The notes beneath the pieces were generated by a model. The model had not been told where the DNA came from and did not search any database. It saw only the letters and a program-made list of their open reading frames with translations. Below are positions 24,261 to 26,762 of a stretch of 26,762 nt of DNA, piece by piece. The stretch lies in the NCBI GenBank assembly GCA_035403225.1, contig DAONET010000034.1, positions 1 to 26,762 on the forward strand, given 5' to 3'. Origin of the DNA: DAIRDK01 sp035403225. GTDB taxonomy: Bacteria; Bacteroidota; Bacteroidia; Bacteroidales; FEN-979. A program made the translations under genes and the position numbers. Each line of letters opens with the position of its first letter. Positions within the stretch are counted from its first letter, which is position 1.

Positions 24261-24908
24261 TTATTTCTTAGTTACGGGATATGATACCGGAGCATTCAGC
24301 ATGGGATATTGGGTGGGTTCTAATTTCAGAATCTCCCGCAGCTTCTCCTGATCCATAGAAGCGCGTGGACGAGTGGCAAACCCCTGCGAGGCACAGAAGA
24401 TGGAAATATTCTGTGAGACAATCCCGGCATCCTCGGCAGCCCATACCAGTTTCAGACTGTCTTCTCCATGCCGGAAACGGGAGATGTCAGAGACAAGCAG
24501 ACAGATCACCGGTGCCTGTAATACCTCGGTCTGCCGCCCGGCCAGCACGGGACGGTGGTCCCCCGTCAACACGACTTCCAGCACATGCTTCTGCGCATGG
24601 TACCGGTAAATGCCTTGTTTCATGAAGATATACACGTCAATATCTTGCGCATTCATGGCTGAAGGAGCCGTACGCTTGCCCGACTCCGGGCGGTTGACCC
24701 CGTTGGCCGCCCAAAGCAGGTTGGATAAATCTTGCAGGCTGAGCATCGCGGTGTCATAGCCTGTAGCAGAGGCCCTCAACGACAAGGCTTTCATGACCGA
24801 AAGCCCTCCGGTCGTCTCGGGTGGATTTAATACGATACTGCCTGCGACCTGGGCCATCAGCGACCACGCCGCGAACGATAACCCTAAAGTGATAAGGATC
24901 TTTTTCAT
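24261..24908 (-). CDS. Exported nitroreductase/SagB-ThcOx-like protein
   Basis: A 215-residue protein of the nitroreductase fold (FMN-binding) in its SagB/ThcOx-like branch. The ATG at 24908 begins a signal peptide (MKKILITLGLSFAAWSLMAQ), so it acts in the periplasm or at the surface, which is unusual for this mostly cytoplasmic fold. Support: a spaced LRASATGYDTAMLSLQDLSN and LLWAANGVNR (typical N-terminal segment), a YRYHAQKH strand, and EDAGIVSQNISIFCASQGFA (typical central helix). It is short compared with SagB dehydrogenases, and no peptide precursor or cyclodehydratase is nearby, so a role in peptide heterocycle formation is not supported. The -7 box at 24973-24980 gives a leader of ~58 nt. 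The following gene encodes a membrane protein, a possible partner. Confidence 0.78.
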   Translation of the reverse strand: MKKILITLGLSFAAWSLMAQVAGSIVLNPPETTGGLSVMKALSLRASATGYDTAMLSLQDLSNLLWAANGVNRPESGKRTAPSAMNAQDIDVYIFMKQGIYRYHAQKHVLEVVLTGDHRPVLAGRQTEVLQAPVICLLVSDISRFRHGEDSLKLVWAAEDAGIVSQNISIFCASQGFATRPRASMDQEKLREILKLEPTQYPMLNAPVSYPVTKK

Positions 24909-24972
24909 GCTGTTTGAATCTTTACGTTTATAAAAGAATGATCTTTCAATTCCATCCCGGAAATTTTTCATT

Positions 24973-24980
24973 CAAATTTA
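24973..24980 (-). promoter_or_regulatory. -7 box for the nitroreductase-like gene
   Basis: TAAATTTG on the minus strand matches TAnnTTTG. A TTTG at about 25005-25008 lies 24 bp upstream, slightly too far for a standard -33 element. A near-match on plus (GATCTTTG, 24987-24994) may serve the MATE gene. Confidence 0.5.
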
Positions 24981-25016
24981 ATTAAAGATCTTTGCACCCG
25001 GTTTCAAAAAGATGAG

Positions 25017-26390
25017 ATGAGGAGAAGCGGAAGTACGACGGAGTTGGGTGTAGAGAAGGTAGGGAAACTATTGATTCAATATTCCGTCCCGGCAATTATC
25101 GCTACAGCAGCGGCTTCGCTGTACAACATTATCGACAGAATTTTTATCGGACAGGGGGTGGGGCCGCTGGCCATTTCAGGACTGGCGCTCACGTTTCCGC
25201 TGATGAACATCACGGCGGCTTTTGGTTCGATGGTCGGGGTGGGCGCCGGAGCCATGGTGTCAATCCGGCTCGGACAGCACGACAGGAAAGAAGCTACCCA
25301 CATCCTGGGCAATGCCGTCATGCTGAATATCATCCTGAGTGTTGCCGTTGCCGCTGTCTGCCTGGTCTTCCTTGATCCGATTCTTCTTTCACTGGGCGGC
25401 AGTAAGGAGACATTGCCCTATGCCAGGGAATTTATGCAGATCATCCTGTTGGGAAATCTTTTTACTCATCTGTACCTCGGGTTGAATAACATAATGCGGG
25501 CCTCGGGATATCCCGGCAAAGCCATGGCTACTACCCTCATTACGGTGGGCGTCAACCTGGTGCTGGCGCCGGTATTAATCTTCGGATTTCATTGGGGCAT
25601 CCGCGGAGCGGCGTTCGCTACCGTCATCGCACAATTCATCGGAACCATCGTAGCGGTTCTCCACTTTACTAAAATTGGAAGCTTCGTCCATTTCCTGCCG
25701 GGATATATGAAGCTTCGGAAAAAGATCATTGCAGATATCATCTCCGTTGGCATGTCGAATTTCCTGATGCTGATTACCGCCAGCGTCGTGGTCTCCATCG
25801 TGAACCTCGTCCTGAGAAAATACGGCGGCGACTTCGCCATCGGTGCTTTCGGTATCATTAACAGCATCGGAAACCTCGTGGTCATGGTGGTGATCGGATT
25901 TACCCAGGGAATGCAACCTATCGTCGGATACAATTATGGTGCGCGGAAAATTCCCCGGGTCATCCGCGCTTTCCGGCTGACAGTGACCGCCGGGGTTGCT
26001 GTGACAACCTTTGGTTTCTTGCTTGCCGAGATCTTTCCCCGGGCCATCGCATCTGCCTTCACCACCAACAGTGAACTTATCGGGCTCACTACAACGGGGT
26101 TGCGACTGAACATGGTCATGTTCCCCGTTATCGGATTCCAGGTGGTTACTTCCAACTTCTTTCAATCGATCGGCAAAGCTAAAATTTCCATCTTCCTCTC
26201 CCTGACCCGGCAGGTGCTTTTCCTCATCCCTGCCTTGTTCATCCTCCCCGGACTCTTTGGCCTGAACGGCGTGTGGCTCAGCGGCCCTCTCGCTGATCTC
26301 TCCGCTACCATTACGACCTTAATCGTGCTCCTCTGGATGATCCGGAGATTAAAGAAGGAGGATGAGAGAGTTGGGGCATTGCGCTCGTAA
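25017..26390 (+). CDS. MATE family efflux transporter
   Basis: A 457-residue inner-membrane pump of the MATE superfamily (NorM/DinF/MepA type), expected to export cationic drugs or other organic compounds in exchange for Na+ or H+. About 12 helices. Family marks: LIQYSVPAIIATAAASLYNI with IDRIFIGQGVG in the first two helices, GSMVGVGAGAMVSIRLG, NNIMRASGYPGKAM near residue 160, NLVLAPVLIFGF, and GFTQGMQPIVGYNYGA near residue 300, where the second half repeats the fold. The internal pseudo-symmetry of MATE proteins is visible from GVGAG/GFTQGMQP. The start at 25017 follows an out-of-frame ATG at 25012. No regulator is adjacent. Confidence 0.93.
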   Translation: MRRSGSTTELGVEKVGKLLIQYSVPAIIATAAASLYNIIDRIFIGQGVGPLAISGLALTFPLMNITAAFGSMVGVGAGAMVSIRLGQHDRKEATHILGNAVMLNIILSVAVAAVCLVFLDPILLSLGGSKETLPYAREFMQIILLGNLFTHLYLGLNNIMRASGYPGKAMATTLITVGVNLVLAPVLIFGFHWGIRGAAFATVIAQFIGTIVAVLHFTKIGSFVHFLPGYMKLRKKIIADIISVGMSNFLMLITASVVVSIVNLVLRKYGGDFAIGAFGIINSIGNLVVMVVIGFTQGMQPIVGYNYGARKIPRVIRAFRLTVTAGVAVTTFGFLLAEIFPRAIASAFTTNSELIGLTTTGLRLNMVMFPVIGFQVVTSNFFQSIGKAKISIFLSLTRQVLFLIPALFILPGLFGLNGVWLSGPLADLSATITTLIVLLWMIRRLKKEDERVGALRS

Positions 26391-26448
26391 GAGTTTTTCG
26401 GAGACTGAGGGCTCAGAGGTTGAAGAGGAGGACACAGAAGGTTCGCCT

Positions 26449-26481
26449 ATCGCACTTCGCACTTCACATTTCGCATTTGAT
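26449..26481. repeat. Heptad repeat cluster A
   Basis: Four tandem 7-bp units read CGCACTT, CGCACTT, CACATTT, CGCATTT, flanked by AT and GAT. It resembles cluster B 119 bp to the right. Confidence 0.75.
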
Positions 26482-26486
26482 TTTCA

Positions 26487-26499
26487 GGTGCGTAGCACC
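26487..26499. repeat. GGTGC-GTA-GCACC hairpin
   Basis: A perfect 5-bp stem with a GTA loop, between the two heptad clusters. With the following ATTTGTATAAAG it resembles small palindromic repeats I recall from Bacteroidota intergenic DNA. Confidence 0.55.
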
Positions 26500-26567
26500 G
26501 AACCATTTGTATAAAGGAATCCCAAAGGGTTAATAAAAAAATTAGCTGTTCCGGTGAACGTGTCCCC

Positions 26568-26601
26568 ATCGCACTTCGGACTTCACAGTTCGCACTTGGT
26601 C
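26568..26601. repeat. Heptad repeat cluster B
   Basis: Four tandem 7-bp units read CGCACTT, CGGACTT, CACAGTT, CGCACTT. Twenty-seven or so positions align with cluster A, in the same orientation. Confidence 0.75.
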
Positions 26602-26662
26602 CGGGGGCTAGAGGAAAGATACAAAAAAAACGACACATCCGTGTTTCTGATATACTTTTTCT

Positions 26663-26670
26663 TATCTTTG
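26663..26670 (+). promoter_or_regulatory. -7 box before the right-edge ORF
   Basis: TATCTTTG matches TAnnTTTG, 28 nt before the ATG at 26699. No -33 element is obvious. Confidence 0.55.
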
Positions 26671-26698
26671 ATTTTGTAATATTTGAATTTTTTCGTCA

Positions 26699-26762
26699 AT
26701 GGATGCACAAACCATGACTTCTGTCTATCCCAACCCTGCCAACGATTACTTTGTAATAAAAA
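26699..26762 (+). CDS. Partial ORF starting with a T9SS sorting-like segment
   Basis: Only the first 21 codons are in the window. They read MDAQTMTSVYPNPAND followed by YFVIK. VYPNPANDYFVI is the start of a type A sorting domain, which normally sits ~80 residues from the C terminus of a long secreted protein. Here it is at the N terminus, without signal peptide. An in-frame TGA at 26684-26686 lies upstream, so this frame does not come from a longer upstream coding region. A -7 box at 26663-26670 suggests it is expressed. It may be a cytoplasmic protein with a sorting-domain-like fold, a fragment cut from a longer gene, or a coincidence of few residues. The rest lies outside the window. Confidence 0.5.
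   Translation, partial: MDAQTMTSVYPNPANDYFVIK

Larger units (their letters stand above)
26391..26698. other. Non-coding spacer with heptad repeats and a hairpin
   Basis: No gene is seen. A 63-codon minus-strand frame here reads through the repeats (peptides like KCEVR and NCEVR) and is not a gene. The spacer contains two 7-bp repeat clusters, a small hairpin at 26487-26499, another short stem (CTGAG/CTCAG, 26405-26416), and a promoter-like box at 26663-26670. Confidence 0.7.

Noticed and set aside
24261..24908. SagB-type gene as part of a peptide natural-product cluster
   Set aside because: No precursor peptide, cyclodehydratase or exporter is adjacent, and the protein carries its own signal peptide.
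26449..26601. Heptad clusters as a CRISPR array
   Set aside because: The units are only 7 bp, there are no unique spacers of even length, and no cas gene is present.
26447..26638. A 63-codon minus-strand frame right of the MATE gene
   Set aside because: It translates the heptad repeats (KCEVR, NCEVR) and the hairpin; such peptides are typical false calls.

Overview
The window comes from a Bacteroidota chromosome, most likely a Bacteroidales or related environmental lineage. Four signs agree. Five complete secreted proteins (plus one partial ORF at the right edge) carry the C-terminal type IX secretion system (T9SS) type A sorting domain, seen as YPNP near the start of the last ~80 residues. 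There is a GldA-type ABC ATPase. Promoters repeatedly show the Bacteroidota -7 element TAnnTTTG. Two genes of the futalosine menaquinone route, mqnB and mqnE, are present. I see no tRNA, rRNA, CRISPR array, prophage or transposase gene. Most of the window is ordinary core chromosome.

Layout. 1-2400: mqnB (-) diverges from an MFS transporter (+) that ends in a strong terminator. 2413-8037: a + strand operon of a C10 cysteine protease with adhesin domains, a trypsin-fold serine protease and mqnE, the last starting inside the stop of the protease. 12496-7970: a - strand operon of a PASTA protein, a T9SS surface protein, an RluD-type pseudouridine synthase and a PlsC-type acyltransferase; its end overlaps mqnE antisense. 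12515-14110: ddl and rdgB on +, diverging from that operon. 16755-14087: a FadL-type outer-membrane channel and an SGNH-hydrolase lipoprotein (-). 16781-17890: a DUF2027/Smr protein (+). 19580-17901: an Omp28-like T9SS protein (-). 19581-20233: gene-free and filled with inverted repeats. 20167-21005: a small T9SS protein and a two-way terminator. 22505-21018: metK (-) with a leader that matches the SAM-II riboswitch. 24980-22515: a secreted nitroreductase-like protein, an unrecognised membrane protein and gldA (-). 25017-26390: a MATE efflux pump (+). 26391-26762: a non-coding spacer with 7-bp repeats and a small hairpin, then the start of an ORF whose first residues already look like a T9SS sorting domain.

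How the parts fit. Cell-envelope work dominates: peptidoglycan precursor synthesis (Ddl), phospholipid synthesis (PlsC), outer-membrane import (FadL plus a lipoprotein hydrolase), T9SS cargo and GldA. Housekeeping genes (rdgB, rluD, metK, mqnB, mqnE) are interleaved. The items most worth a second look are the SAM-II leader of metK with a possible alternative fold, the ~200-bp inverted-repeat element at 19862-20057, the heptad-repeat spacer at 26449-26601, and the sorting-domain-first ORF at the right edge. All protein assignments are from reading motifs by eye; no database search was run.
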